From positions 1-64,000 of the forward strand of contig CAJKAR010000023.1 of assembly GCA_905197955.1 (NCBI GenBank): a stretch of 64,000 nucleotides of DNA, in the 5' to 3' direction. This DNA is from an uncultured Lentisphaeria bacterium (GTDB taxonomy: Bacteria; Verrucomicrobiota; Lentisphaeria; Victivallales; UBA1829). The notes beneath the pieces are model-generated. The model was not told where the DNA came from and ran no database searches. It saw nothing but the letters and a program-made list of their open reading frames with translations. Below are positions 26,053-35,076 of the stretch, in pieces. Numbering within the stretch: the first letter of the stretch is position 1; every line of letters begins with the position of its first letter. The translations under genes were made by a program, and so were the position numbers.

Positions 26053-27807
26053 ATGATTTCGGTAATTACAGTGACTCTCAATGCGGAAAAGACATTGGAA
26101 GAAACGTTGGTCAGCATCATCCGGCAGACCTGTCAGGACTTTGAAATTGTCGCAGTAGACGGAGGCTCCACCGATTCCACGATTGAGATCTTTCAAAAAT
26201 ACAGTGCCCATATCGGAACACTGATCAGTGAAAAAGACTCCGGCATCTACAATGCGATGAACAAGGGAATCCGAGCGGCAAAAGGCGATTTTCTATTCTT
26301 TCTGAACGCTCAGGATACTCTCTATTCAGAGCATGTGTTTGCCAAAGTCGTGGATGCGTTCAACTCCGCGAACAGGCCATATCTTGTCTTCGGCGACGTA
26401 TTTTTCACCAACAAAACCTACATCCCGCATTCCCAGCTTCTGCAAACGCCGAATGAAGTGAAATCATACAAGAATGCCGGCTACAATGATCCGGCGATCT
26501 GTCACCAGGCGATTTTCTATCACAGACGTCTCTTTGAAGCCATCGGCAACTACAACGAGAACTATAAAATCTATGCGGATTACGATTTCAATATCCGTGC
26601 CTTCCATTATGCCCAGAACCGCTATGTTTACATTCCGGAAATCATCTCGAATTTTGACCTTGGCGGAGTAAGCACCATCATCAATCCGAAATACCAGAAA
26701 ATACAGGCGGAAGAAAACGCGGAACTTCGAGAGAAAAAAGCCCGGATGTGGGAAGATACCGCCAAAAAGAAATTTCTCTTTTCAAAATCCTTCTCCTCGA
26801 TTGACGGCGGCTACTATCTCCAGTTCTGCGGAGTCCGTCTTGACTGGACCCCGTTTATGAAATACTTTGCACTGGAAAAAATCGATTTTCCGCTCTGCCT
26901 CAATTTTGCGGAAGAGCTGCCGACCGAGTACCGTATCTCCGGCTTTCTCCCGCTGGAGGGCTGGGGTCGCTGGATTGATGGAAAGGAAGCCAGGATCGCA
27001 TTTTCCCTGAATAAATGGAACACTGGGGATCTTGTGCGGATCTCCCTGCGGCTTTATCTCTGTCTTCTTCAGGATTTGAAGCTGACTTTTCTTCTGAACG
27101 GTCAACCGATCGGAAAAAAAGAGTTCTCTTCCCGGACAACGAAAAAAACGACGGATGTCGATGTGGAGTTTTTCGTTCCCGGCAGTTATTTCCATTCCGG
27201 AGAAAACACCTTCGAGTTTCAGGTGGATGGCTGTTCCAATCCGAAAGAACTGGGAATCAGCGGAGACGACCGGCTTCTGGGAATTGGAATCCAGACCATG
27301 CAGGTGGAAAATCATTCCAGCATACCTAGAGAGAAAAAACACTGGTATGAATTTGCGAAACCTTTGACTCTTCCGTTCCAGTTTTCCGGATATTACACTC
27401 CGGAAAAATGGGGTGCATGGCTCCAGAAGGAAGCAAAAATGGATCTTTTCCCGATTTCCGGCACAGATAATCCGCTGAAAATGGTCATAGCTTATCAGAC
27501 ATTTCTGCCGGAAAACGATCACCGCCATCTGATCATCGAAGCGGAAGGGACCAGAATCCGGGAAATCGATTTTCCAAAGGATCTGCCGGGGAAAGGTCTT
27601 CTGACACTGGATCTTACCGGGGAGCTTCTGAAAGCCAGGACCTCGATTCAGCTCAAATTCTATACCGAAAATCCTGTGGATGTTCATGAGAGATTCCAGG
27701 CAGCGGATGATCGGCTGCTGGGAATCGCCTTCGAGCGGATCTGTTTCCTTTCGGAAGGAGATGAAATTCCACCGCTTCCCAAGCAGCCGAAATCGAAAGA
27801 CTTATGA
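26053..27807 (+). CDS. Family 2 glycosyltransferase with two C-terminal beta-rich domains
   Basis: 584 residues. The N-terminal GT-A domain (about 1-245) has ISVITVTLN, DGGSTDST, GIYNAMNKG and FLNAQDTL, close to the preceding gene's product. Residues about 285-425 and 435-575 are two copies of the beta-rich domain also found on the large membrane proteins at 11047-13473 and 13789-16179. They begin GFLPLEGWGRW and GYYTPEKWGAW and end with DDRLLGIG and DDRLLGIA. The tail may bind the glycan or dock partner enzymes. The ribosome site is AAAGAGG. Its stop overlaps the next start (ATGA at 27804-27807). Confidence 0.85.
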   Translation: MISVITVTLNAEKTLEETLVSIIRQTCQDFEIVAVDGGSTDSTIEIFQKYSAHIGTLISEKDSGIYNAMNKGIRAAKGDFLFFLNAQDTLYSEHVFAKVVDAFNSANRPYLVFGDVFFTNKTYIPHSQLLQTPNEVKSYKNAGYNDPAICHQAIFYHRRLFEAIGNYNENYKIYADYDFNIRAFHYAQNRYVYIPEIISNFDLGGVSTIINPKYQKIQAEENAELREKKARMWEDTAKKKFLFSKSFSSIDGGYYLQFCGVRLDWTPFMKYFALEKIDFPLCLNFAEELPTEYRISGFLPLEGWGRWIDGKEARIAFSLNKWNTGDLVRISLRLYLCLLQDLKLTFLLNGQPIGKKEFSSRTTKKTTDVDVEFFVPGSYFHSGENTFEFQVDGCSNPKELGISGDDRLLGIGIQTMQVENHSSIPREKKHWYEFAKPLTLPFQFSGYYTPEKWGAWLQKEAKMDLFPISGTDNPLKMVIAYQTFLPENDHRHLIIEAEGTRIREIDFPKDLPGKGLLTLDLTGELLKARTSIQLKFYTENPVDVHERFQAADDRLLGIAFERICFLSEGDEIPPLPKQPKSKDL

Positions 27808-28877
27808 ACTGCTCTACCTCCGTGCCAGCTGTATCCATTATTCTTCCGACCCTGAATGCCAGGAAGTTTCTGGAGGCTAGAATCAGCTCTATTCTGAATC
27901 AGACCTTCCGGGACTGGGAACTGATCGTGGTAGACAGTTACTCGGATGATGGCACGTGGGAATATTTGAATCAACTTCAAACACATGATGAGCAGGAGAT
28001 CTTCCGGTATCAGATTCCCAGAGGGCTGTACCAGGCATGGAACTTCGGCATATCCAAAGCGCGCGGGACCTATGTCTATATCGCGACAGCCGATGATACG
28101 ATGAAATCGGATTGTCTGAAAAAAATGGTGCACGCACTTGAGACTCATCCGGAGTGCGGCATCTGCGATTCCATGCTCCAGCTGCTGGATTCCGACGGAA
28201 ACGAAATCGACGAGTTTTCCGATCTTTTTGTCGCCCACTACTGGCATTTTGACTTTCCACGGAATCTGCCTCATATCCGGAAAAAACCGCATGATTATTT
28301 TCTGCATCTCGGAGGAAAAACGGTCTATACGTCGATCACGCAGATTCTGATCCGGAAAACCCTTTTTGAAAAGACCGGCTTCTTTCCGACAGATTTCGGC
28401 CGCAGTGCCGATTTTCAGTGGGGAATGCGTGCCGCACTCAATACCGATGTTGTCTATCTTCCCCGGCAGCTGGCCTCCTGGAGAATCCATTCAGAACAGG
28501 CAACCTCCAGCACGGATCCGGAAGAAATCAACTATAATTTTTCCCTGATGCTGAAAATGGCGGAACAATGCATCGACGAACTGAGCGATCCTCTCCTCAA
28601 GAAGAAATCAAAGAGATTTCTTCGCCTGATGTATTTCAAATCCAGACTGCTTCCGGCAAAACAGCGTTCCAATAAGTGGTTTCTGCTTTTCTGCGCCATG
28701 CGCACGTTCTTTCACTATCCTCTGATGCTCATGGAGTTCACCTTTCGTTCCCTTCATTTTTACGGAAAGGGCAAGCGCAATCTATGGCTGATCAAAACCT
28801 ATGATTCGATGATTCTGGAAAGGATGCGCAGACTGCATCTTTCACACCTGATCCTTCCGGAAGACACGGAAAAATAA
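27804..28877 (+). CDS. Family 2 glycosyltransferase
   Basis: 357-residue GT-A enzyme, last gene of the export arm. Motifs: VSIILPTLN, VDSYSDDGT, GLYQAWNFGI and the metal-site TADDTM. The acceptor region holds GFFPTDFGRSADFQWGMR and SWRIHSEQ, common in capsule GT2 enzymes. The C-terminal 100 residues are basic and hydrophobic (FCAMRTFFHYPLMLMEFTF) and may associate with the membrane. It is translationally coupled to the preceding GT2. The convergent dinG-like gene ends 33 bases away, with no clear intrinsic terminator between. Confidence 0.88.
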   Translation: MNCSTSVPAVSIILPTLNARKFLEARISSILNQTFRDWELIVVDSYSDDGTWEYLNQLQTHDEQEIFRYQIPRGLYQAWNFGISKARGTYVYIATADDTMKSDCLKKMVHALETHPECGICDSMLQLLDSDGNEIDEFSDLFVAHYWHFDFPRNLPHIRKKPHDYFLHLGGKTVYTSITQILIRKTLFEKTGFFPTDFGRSADFQWGMRAALNTDVVYLPRQLASWRIHSEQATSSTDPEEINYNFSLMLKMAEQCIDELSDPLLKKKSKRFLRLMYFKSRLLPAKQRSNKWFLLFCAMRTFFHYPLMLMEFTFRSLHFYGKGKRNLWLIKTYDSMILERMRRLHLSHLILPEDTEK

Positions 28878-28910
28878 TGCGGGACAAAATATCCTGAGAA
28901 CGGAACGATT

Positions 28911-31049
28911 TCAGAAGTATTCAATGGGACATGGAGGAATCGAATCCAGAAAACGACGGCCATAGTTCTTGGCAACAATCCGCCGATCCAGAACCACCAC
29001 AATCCCGGAATCCGTTTTGCTCCGGATCAGGCGCCCGACTCCCTGACGGAACTTCAGAACCGCATCCGGAATCGAATAATCCCGGAACGGCTCACCGCCT
29101 TCCTGACGGATCCGTTCCAGCCGAGCCTCAATCAGCGGATGCGAGGGAACCGCAAACGGCAGTTTTGTAATCATCACGTTCGAGAGGGCATCCCCCGGAA
29201 CATCGACACCGGTCCAGAAACTTGTTGCCCCGAAAATCACACACGGCACCGTGCTGCTCTTGAATTCCGCCAGCATCGACGACCGCGACAGCGCCCCTCC
29301 ATGCACCAGCAGACGAATCCCCAGCTCCCGAATCTCATCCTTCAGTTCCTCCGCACAAGTTTTCAACATGCTGTAACTTGTAAAGAGAACAAAGGCCCGC
29401 CCGTTGGTCTTTTTCAGGAAACGCATAATCTCATCGCAAACGGCTCCGTAGTAGAGATCATCGGAAGGCAGAGGCATCGCCCGCGGCAGATACAGCGTCA
29501 CCTGTTTGGAATAATCGAACGGCGAATCCAGAATGATCCCCTTGCCGTCCGTAAAACCGATGCGGCGGAAAAAATAATCCAGAGATCCGTTCACCGCCAG
29601 CGTCGCGCTGGTCAGAATAATCGACTTTTTCCGCGAGAACAGAATCCGGTTCAGCAGATCCGAGATATTCAGGGGAGCTGCGGAAAGCTCCAGAATCTGC
29701 GAGCGGGTCACCGGAGAAATCTTGCCCTCCGCCCAGTAGACATGTTCATCCCACTCCATGTTCGTGAAACAGGCGATCTCCTCCTGAAAGGCCAGACAGC
29801 GCTCATGAAGCGACTGAAGTTCCGTCTTGAAATCCTCATCCTCCTGCTCCGCAATATACTCCCGCAGCAGCTTTGCCACTGTTCCGAGCGCAGGAGAAAG
29901 CCGATCCTCGAATCGCCCCGGAGAAGTAATCCGCAAAACGGCATCGGAGCGTTTGGCAACCGCCTCGTAAAACTGATTGAAATATTCTGTTGCGGCATCC
30001 TGCACCTTTGCGATTGTCGCCCGGAGATTCATGGAGCTTTCGCCAGCCCGCAGCAGCAGACCTTTCCCCGTCGCCGGATTGTAGAGACGATTCAGAAAGT
30101 AACGGACCGCTCCGGACCGAAGAGACAATCCCAGATGAGCCGAAGCGGAATCCTCCAGCGTATGCGCTTCATCAAAAACAACCGCCCCGTAATTCGGCAG
30201 AGGCGAGGACTCCAGCTGTTCGATCTCGCGAATCTTCAAATCCACAAAAAACAGTGCATGATTCGCCACAATGATATCCGCTTTTTCCCATTCCCGGCGC
30301 GCCTTGAAGTAGAAACAGGTTCGGAAATATCGGCATGCTGGTCCGGTACAGTTCGATGCCTCGCTGCACACGCAGAGCCATAAATCGCTGTTCACGGGAA
30401 AGTCGATATCATAACGGGTTCCATCTTCCGTTTTATCCGCCCAGTCTGCAAGGCGCTCCACATCCGGAACCAGTCCGGGTGCAGGCAGAAACTCTTCCCG
30501 GCGCCCTCCCCTGGCTAGATCAAGACGCCGCTTGCAGATGTAATTGCCGCGACCTTTCGCCAGAACAAATTTCAGATCAACTCCCAGCAGTTTCGTCAGC
30601 AGAGGCAGATCCTTGTAGACCAGCTGTTCCTGAAGATTCAGAGTTTCCGTTGTAATCAGCACCGGATACTTGGTCGAAAGCGCCATGTAGATCGCCGGAA
30701 CCAGATAGGCAAAACTTTTTCCGACTCCGGTGGGAGCCTCAACACAGAGATTGGCAGAACGCTCAAACGCAGCGGCAATCGCATTGGCCATTGCGGCCTG
30801 CTGAGGACGTGGTTCATAGGGTCGTCCGCCATGCGCCTCGGCTTGTCTCAGGGGACCGTCTTCGGAAAAGAAACGGGCGGTCTCTTCCAGGCACTGCGGA
30901 TGCAGAACCGGTACAGGAGACTCCGCAAGTTCCTCTTCCAGATCCGCCGTTTCAAGTTCTTCCAGGTCAAGATCTTCCGATTCCAGTTCGTCCAAAGCGG
31001 AATCGTTCTCCGCCGCATTTTGATCTGACGGCCGTCTCGGGGCAACCAT
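28911..31049 (-). CDS. DinG/XPD-family ATP-dependent DNA helicase
   Basis: 712-residue superfamily 2 helicase. Motif I EAPTGVGKS, motif II VFDEAH (DEAH box), motif III LTSATL and motif VI GVGRLIRS are all present. Between motifs I and II a cysteine group (YICKRRL; LCVCSEASNC; GPACRYFRTC) marks the iron-sulphur cluster of DinG/XPD/YoaA helicases. The N-terminal 50 residues are highly acidic (runs of Glu, Asp and Leu), unusual for DinG. GGGAG precedes the start. It should resolve DNA repair or R-loop structures. YoaA-like identity is possible, so I give no gene symbol. Confidence 0.9.
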   Translation of the reverse strand: MVAPRRPSDQNAAENDSALDELESEDLDLEELETADLEEELAESPVPVLHPQCLEETARFFSEDGPLRQAEAHGGRPYEPRPQQAAMANAIAAAFERSANLCVEAPTGVGKSFAYLVPAIYMALSTKYPVLITTETLNLQEQLVYKDLPLLTKLLGVDLKFVLAKGRGNYICKRRLDLARGGRREEFLPAPGLVPDVERLADWADKTEDGTRYDIDFPVNSDLWLCVCSEASNCTGPACRYFRTCFYFKARREWEKADIIVANHALFFVDLKIREIEQLESSPLPNYGAVVFDEAHTLEDSASAHLGLSLRSGAVRYFLNRLYNPATGKGLLLRAGESSMNLRATIAKVQDAATEYFNQFYEAVAKRSDAVLRITSPGRFEDRLSPALGTVAKLLREYIAEQEDEDFKTELQSLHERCLAFQEEIACFTNMEWDEHVYWAEGKISPVTRSQILELSAAPLNISDLLNRILFSRKKSIILTSATLAVNGSLDYFFRRIGFTDGKGIILDSPFDYSKQVTLYLPRAMPLPSDDLYYGAVCDEIMRFLKKTNGRAFVLFTSYSMLKTCAEELKDEIRELGIRLLVHGGALSRSSMLAEFKSSTVPCVIFGATSFWTGVDVPGDALSNVMITKLPFAVPSHPLIEARLERIRQEGGEPFRDYSIPDAVLKFRQGVGRLIRSKTDSGIVVVLDRRIVAKNYGRRFLDSIPPCPIEYF

Positions 31050-31086
31050 AATGAACTCCCGCTGCTGAAGAAATACTGCAACTTAT

Positions 31087-31118
31087 GAAAAAACCGCCGG
31101 AACAGCATGGTCCCGGCG
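31087..31118 (-). terminator. Second of two tandem intrinsic terminators after aroC
   Basis: Leftward: 6-bp CGCCGG/CCGGCG stem (31095-31100/31113-31118) followed by GTTTTTTC. Confidence 0.75.
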
Positions 31119-31120
31119 AG

Positions 31121-31157
31121 AAAAAACAAGGTCCCCGGGAAAAGTTCCGGAGACCTT
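31121..31157 (-). terminator. First intrinsic terminator after aroC
   Basis: Leftward: an 11-bp stem with one G-U pair, 7-base loop, then GTTTTTT. It lies 18 bases past the aroC stop and 3 bases before a second terminator. Confidence 0.85.
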
Positions 31158-31174
31158 CGATCAACAAAAGCAGG

Positions 31175-32356
31175 TCAGATCTTGAGCCACTTGCGATCGA
31201 TTCCCTCGACCTTCCAGTAGGCTTCCGCCATGTAGATAGCATCAAGAATGACGCAGCGGGTCATGGCTTCAATCACCGGATAGATGCGCGGCAGAAGAGA
31301 AGGGTCGCGGCGCGTGATCGGAGAAAGAACCACATTTTCCATTTTCGCAACGTTGACGGTATCCTGCGGAACGGAAACGGTCGGAGTCGGTTTCACGGCA
31401 CAGCGGAAACGGATATCCTCCCAGGTCGTAATGCCGCCGAGAATGCCGCCGGCGTTGTTGGTTTTGAAGCGGACTTTGCCGGTTTCAGGATCCACATAGG
31501 CTTCATCGTTGGACTCTGCGCCGAGCATGTCGGCGACTTTGAATCCGGCGCCGAATTCGAGCCCCTTGATTGCTCCGATCGAGCAGACGGCATGGGCAAG
31601 CATGGCATTCATCTTATCGAAGACCGGCTCACCGAGTCCGGCGGGAACGCCGTGCGCGATACATTCGATGATGCCGCCGGCGGTTTCGCCCTGCTCCTTG
31701 ATCTTCAGAATATCGCGCTTCATCTCTTCCGCGAGTTTCAGATCGGGGCAGTTGATCTCGTTTTTGCGATAGTTGGCCTTTGCGAATTCATAAGAGACAT
31801 CTTCAGCCATTTTGATGCCGTGGGAGGCAATGGTGTAGGCAATCACATCAATGCCCATGCGGTCGAGAATCGCTTTTGCGACGGCTCCGCCTGCAACACG
31901 GCTGGCGGTTTCGCGTCCGCTGGCGCGGCCTGCGCCGACCCAGTCGCCGTGCTCACCATATTTCTTGAAGAATCCGTACTCCGCATGTCCGGGACGGATC
32001 TCGTCCTTGTAGGAGCGATACTGGTCGATATGAACATCCTGAATATCGTTGTTCGGAATAATCATGCCGACGGGCGCACCGGTTGTGATATCATTCTCCA
32101 TAACGCCGGAATAGATATAAACACGATCCTTTTCCAGCCGGGGGGAATCCAGCGGAGTCTGTCCCGGTTTTCGTTTGTCGAGTTCCGCCTGCACCATTTC
32201 CGCCGTGAGTTTGATGCCCGCAGGCACGCCGTCGACGATTACCATCAAACCGCCGTAAAGTTCGGGCGGAACCGGGAGATTTTTTCTGAATCCGCCGGCA
32301 TAAGATTCGCCGCAGCAAGTAATTTTGAAGAGTCTACCGAAAGTGTTTCCGAACAT
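31175..32356 (-). CDS. aroC: Chorismate synthase
   Basis: Last step of the shikimate pathway: FMN-dependent loss of phosphate from EPSP to give chorismate. 393 residues. Signatures: FGNTFGRLFKITCCGESY start, the GRASGRETASRVAGGA motif, and the third signature in the FKTNNAGGILGGIT segment, all typical. I chose the ATG at 32356 because GGGAG precedes it and the N-terminus then matches the family; the longer frame runs through the promoter at 32413-32440. Monocistronic with two tandem terminators. pheA, which uses chorismate, lies 3.5 kb away. Confidence 0.97.
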   Translation of the reverse strand: MFGNTFGRLFKITCCGESYAGGFRKNLPVPPELYGGLMVIVDGVPAGIKLTAEMVQAELDKRKPGQTPLDSPRLEKDRVYIYSGVMENDITTGAPVGMIIPNNDIQDVHIDQYRSYKDEIRPGHAEYGFFKKYGEHGDWVGAGRASGRETASRVAGGAVAKAILDRMGIDVIAYTIASHGIKMAEDVSYEFAKANYRKNEINCPDLKLAEEMKRDILKIKEQGETAGGIIECIAHGVPAGLGEPVFDKMNAMLAHAVCSIGAIKGLEFGAGFKVADMLGAESNDEAYVDPETGKVRFKTNNAGGILGGITTWEDIRFRCAVKPTPTVSVPQDTVNVAKMENVVLSPITRRDPSLLPRIYPVIEAMTRCVILDAIYMAEAYWKVEGIDRKWLKI

Positions 32357-32412
32357 AATGTTGATCTCCCTTGAGATTGTTTGATTTGGCGGCCCCTGCC
32401 GCACAGAATGGT

Positions 32413-32440
32413 AATATAGCTTTTTTTTTAATTTTTTCAA
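32413..32440 (-). promoter_or_regulatory. Promoter of aroC
   Basis: Minus strand: TTGAAA (32435-32440), 16-base A-rich spacer, TATATT (32413-32418). Confidence 0.65.
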
Positions 32441-32568
32441 TAATCTTTACTGAATTCTGTCTGGATTCTTTTCCTTGTTTTCCGATCAGCAACCGATAGC
32501 GGGTCAAAGGGAATCCAAGATGACTCATAAAATCTACGGGAAAATAACAGTTGCAACAAATCCACCTG

Positions 32569-32597
32569 TTGAATTCTCCGGAAAAGGATTATATTAT
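32569..32597 (+). promoter_or_regulatory. Promoter of the GH78 gene
   Basis: TTGAAT (32569-32574), 17-base spacer, TATTAT (32592-32597), 50 bases ahead of the start codon. It is divergent from the aroC promoter. Confidence 0.5.
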
Positions 32598-32647
32598 CCG
32601 GAAATAAACTCTGTTCTGCACATTCAACTTAATCGGAAGGAAACTGC

Positions 32648-34855
32648 ATGAATACAGAACGCAACTGGTCAGGATACTGGATCAACTCCGGAAGATGCAT
32701 GGGAACCCCCACCACGGCAACACCTGCCGCACCATATTTGCGAACAACTTTCGAATGTAAATCCATCCCGGGAAAAGCAACGGTCTTTCTCTGCGGACTC
32801 GGCTGGCATGAACTTTATGTCAACGGAAGAAAAGCTGATGACCGTGTTCTTGCCCCCGTCGTAACACAATTTACGCAGCGAGCCTCCTGGATTGAATATG
32901 ACATCACATCACTTGTCCGTCCGGGAAAAAACGCTCTTGCCGTTCTCCTCGGCAACGGCTGGTACAACTGCCAGACCGCAGAGGTCTGGAGCTTCGACAA
33001 AGCCCCCTGGCGCGATCTGCCGAAACTCCTCTGCGATATTGAAATCGACGGAGTCACCATCGCCAAAAGCGATATCACCTGGAAGACCCACGACAGCCCC
33101 GTCACCTTCGACGCACTCCGGAACGGAGAATTCTATGATGCAAGACTCGAAATTCCCGGGTTCGCGGATCCCGATCTGGATGACTCCTCCTGGAAAAACG
33201 CCGCACAGTGCAATCCTCCGGGCGGATGGCTCATCAAAGAGGAACTTGAACCCTGCAAAGTCATGAAGCATTATCCCGCCATTGCAGCAAAATGCCTCGA
33301 CTCCAACGCAACCATCTACGACTTCGGCACGAATCTGACCGGCTGGTGCAGAATCAAGGTCAAAGGACCGGCCGGAACAAGAATTAAAATCGTATACAGC
33401 GAACATGTCCGGCCTGTCAGCGGCGACATCGACCGGGAGTACATCGACATGTTCGTCAAAAGCGGAGAGTTCCAGACCGATGAATATATCCTGAAAGGCT
33501 CCGAAGAACCCGAAATCTACGAACCCCGCTTCACTTATCACGGCTTCCGCTACGCCAAAGTGTATCAGTGGGACGGAAGAGCAAAACTTCTCGATATTCA
33601 GGCATGTTTTGTACACAACTCCTTCCGGCAGGCAGGAGAATTCGAGTCTTCGGACCGGATTCTGAACGCGCTCCAGCGCAACACGGTGCAAAGTTATCTT
33701 TCCAACTTCACGGGAATCCCGACCGACTGTCCTCATCGCGAAAAGAACGGCTGGACCGGCGATGCACAGCTCGCCATGGAAACCGGACTCTGGAACTTCG
33801 ACTGCGAAAAAGCCTGCACTCATTTTCTTCAGATTGTCGCAGATACCCAGCGTCCGAACGGTCAGCTGCCCGGAATCGCACCCTCCGGCGGATGGGGATA
33901 CAACTGGGGAAGCGGACCGGCATGGGACAGCATTCTCTTTGAATATCCATGGAGAATGTATCTCTTTCGCGGCAACACGGAAAATATCCGTCGGCACTAC
34001 CGGGCGATGGGACTCTATCTCGACTACTGTGCCGGAATGGCGGAAAATCATCTGGTCCGCTTCGGACTCGGCGACTGGTGTCATCACGACCGTCGTCGCA
34101 TCGCGCCGGTCGAACTGACCTCCTCCGCCTATTACTATTATGATGTCACTCGAATGGTCGAATTTGCCAGAATCCTCGGCAACGAAAACGATGCAAAACG
34201 CTATGCGGAACTCGCGGGGCAGATCCGGGAAAACTTCAACCGGAAATTCAACAACGGCGACGGCACCTATGCCGACGGCTCATGGACAGCTCTCGCTGCC
34301 GCGGTCTATTTCCATCTGGCGGAAGAAACAGACCGCGCCCGGATCGCGGAAAAACTTGTCGGAATGGTCCGGACAAACGACCATAAGACCGATTTCGGAA
34401 TCCTCGGCGCCAAATACGTTCCGCGCGTCCTCGCTGACTGCGGCTATGCAGAAGACGCCTTCCTCCTGATCACCCAGACACAATTCCCCGGATGGGGCTT
34501 CTGGATCGAAAACGGTGCAACATCCCTCTGGGAACAGTGGAACGGGACCTCCTCCCAGAACCACATCATGTTCGGCGATATTTCCGCCTGGATGTTTGAA
34601 TATCTCGGCGGAGCGGTCCCTCTCAAAGAGACTCCGGGATTCAAACATTTTCTGCTGAAACCGGCGTTTATCTCCTCGCTTTCCCATGTCCGGATGCGTC
34701 ATGAAACTCCGTTCGGAACCCTTCGCAGCGAGTGGAAACGTGAAAACGGAAAAATTCAGTGTGAATTTGAAATTCCGCAGGGAACTTCCGCCGATATTCT
34801 CCTTCCCGGTTCAACCGTAGAAAATGCGGAAGGAATCCAGAAGTTTCTCCTGTAA
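32648..34855 (+). CDS. Alpha-L-rhamnosidase (GH78), cytoplasmic type
   Basis: 735 residues. The N-terminal beta domains (about 1-300) have the GLGWHELYVNGRKADDRVLAP lectin-like motif of GH78 proteins. The (alpha/alpha)6 barrel (about 320-640) has the GIPTDCPHREKNGWTGDAQ catalytic block near residue 360 and the later GATSLWEQWNG-type motif, with a C-terminal beta domain following. There is no signal peptide, so it should act on rhamnosides taken into the cell. GGAAGGA precedes the ATG. It appears monocistronic, with an unusual hairpin cluster after the stop. GH78 family: high confidence; exact substrate unknown. Confidence 0.92.
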   Translation: MNTERNWSGYWINSGRCMGTPTTATPAAPYLRTTFECKSIPGKATVFLCGLGWHELYVNGRKADDRVLAPVVTQFTQRASWIEYDITSLVRPGKNALAVLLGNGWYNCQTAEVWSFDKAPWRDLPKLLCDIEIDGVTIAKSDITWKTHDSPVTFDALRNGEFYDARLEIPGFADPDLDDSSWKNAAQCNPPGGWLIKEELEPCKVMKHYPAIAAKCLDSNATIYDFGTNLTGWCRIKVKGPAGTRIKIVYSEHVRPVSGDIDREYIDMFVKSGEFQTDEYILKGSEEPEIYEPRFTYHGFRYAKVYQWDGRAKLLDIQACFVHNSFRQAGEFESSDRILNALQRNTVQSYLSNFTGIPTDCPHREKNGWTGDAQLAMETGLWNFDCEKACTHFLQIVADTQRPNGQLPGIAPSGGWGYNWGSGPAWDSILFEYPWRMYLFRGNTENIRRHYRAMGLYLDYCAGMAENHLVRFGLGDWCHHDRRRIAPVELTSSAYYYYDVTRMVEFARILGNENDAKRYAELAGQIRENFNRKFNNGDGTYADGSWTALAAAVYFHLAEETDRARIAEKLVGMVRTNDHKTDFGILGAKYVPRVLADCGYAEDAFLLITQTQFPGWGFWIENGATSLWEQWNGTSSQNHIMFGDISAWMFEYLGGAVPLKETPGFKHFLLKPAFISSLSHVRMRHETPFGTLRSEWKRENGKIQCEFEIPQGTSADILLPGSTVENAEGIQKFLL

Positions 34856-34869
34856 AAAATCAAGGGCGG

Positions 34870-35066
34870 AAAAATGCGCAGGCATTTTTCTCGGGTCAAG
34901 GACTGTGTCCTTGTCGCGGTCCAGCGGCGAAACGCTGGTCGTGCAACGCACGAAACTCTCTAAAAAAATGCGAGAGGAGCAAACCGCTTTGAAAAGCGGT
35001 TCTTCTCCCCTCGCGCTCCCCTCTTTCCCTAAACTTTTCGATCGTCTTTGCGATTTCCGCAAAGAC
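34870..35066. repeat. Cluster of six perfect or near-perfect hairpins
   Basis: Six separate inverted repeats in about 200 bases: 34870-34889 (8-bp arms, 4-base loop), 34897-34913 (7/3), 34921-34938 (6/6), 34940-34952 (5/3), 34970-35014 (9 of 10 outer pairs plus 9 inner pairs), 35044-35066 (9/5). The arms differ in sequence from each other, so this is not one tandem repeat. It lies between the GH78 stop and the convergent ABC ATPase gene. It could be a structured RNA, a stacked 3'-end, or a palindrome-type repeat element. Confidence 0.8.
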
Positions 35067-35076
35067 TCAACGGGAA

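Noticed and set aside
26053..27807. Two genes joined by a frame error (GT2 plus a separate protein)
   Set aside because: The same two-copy tail is fused in two other proteins in the locus and the frame is continuous, so a genuine fusion is likelier.
31085..32374. 429-codon plus-strand frame over aroC
   Set aside because: Antisense shadow of chorismate synthase; no ribosome site and no motif.
34870..35066. CRISPR array
   Set aside because: The units are palindromes of different sequence and size; there is no repeated direct repeat, no regular spacer and no cas gene.
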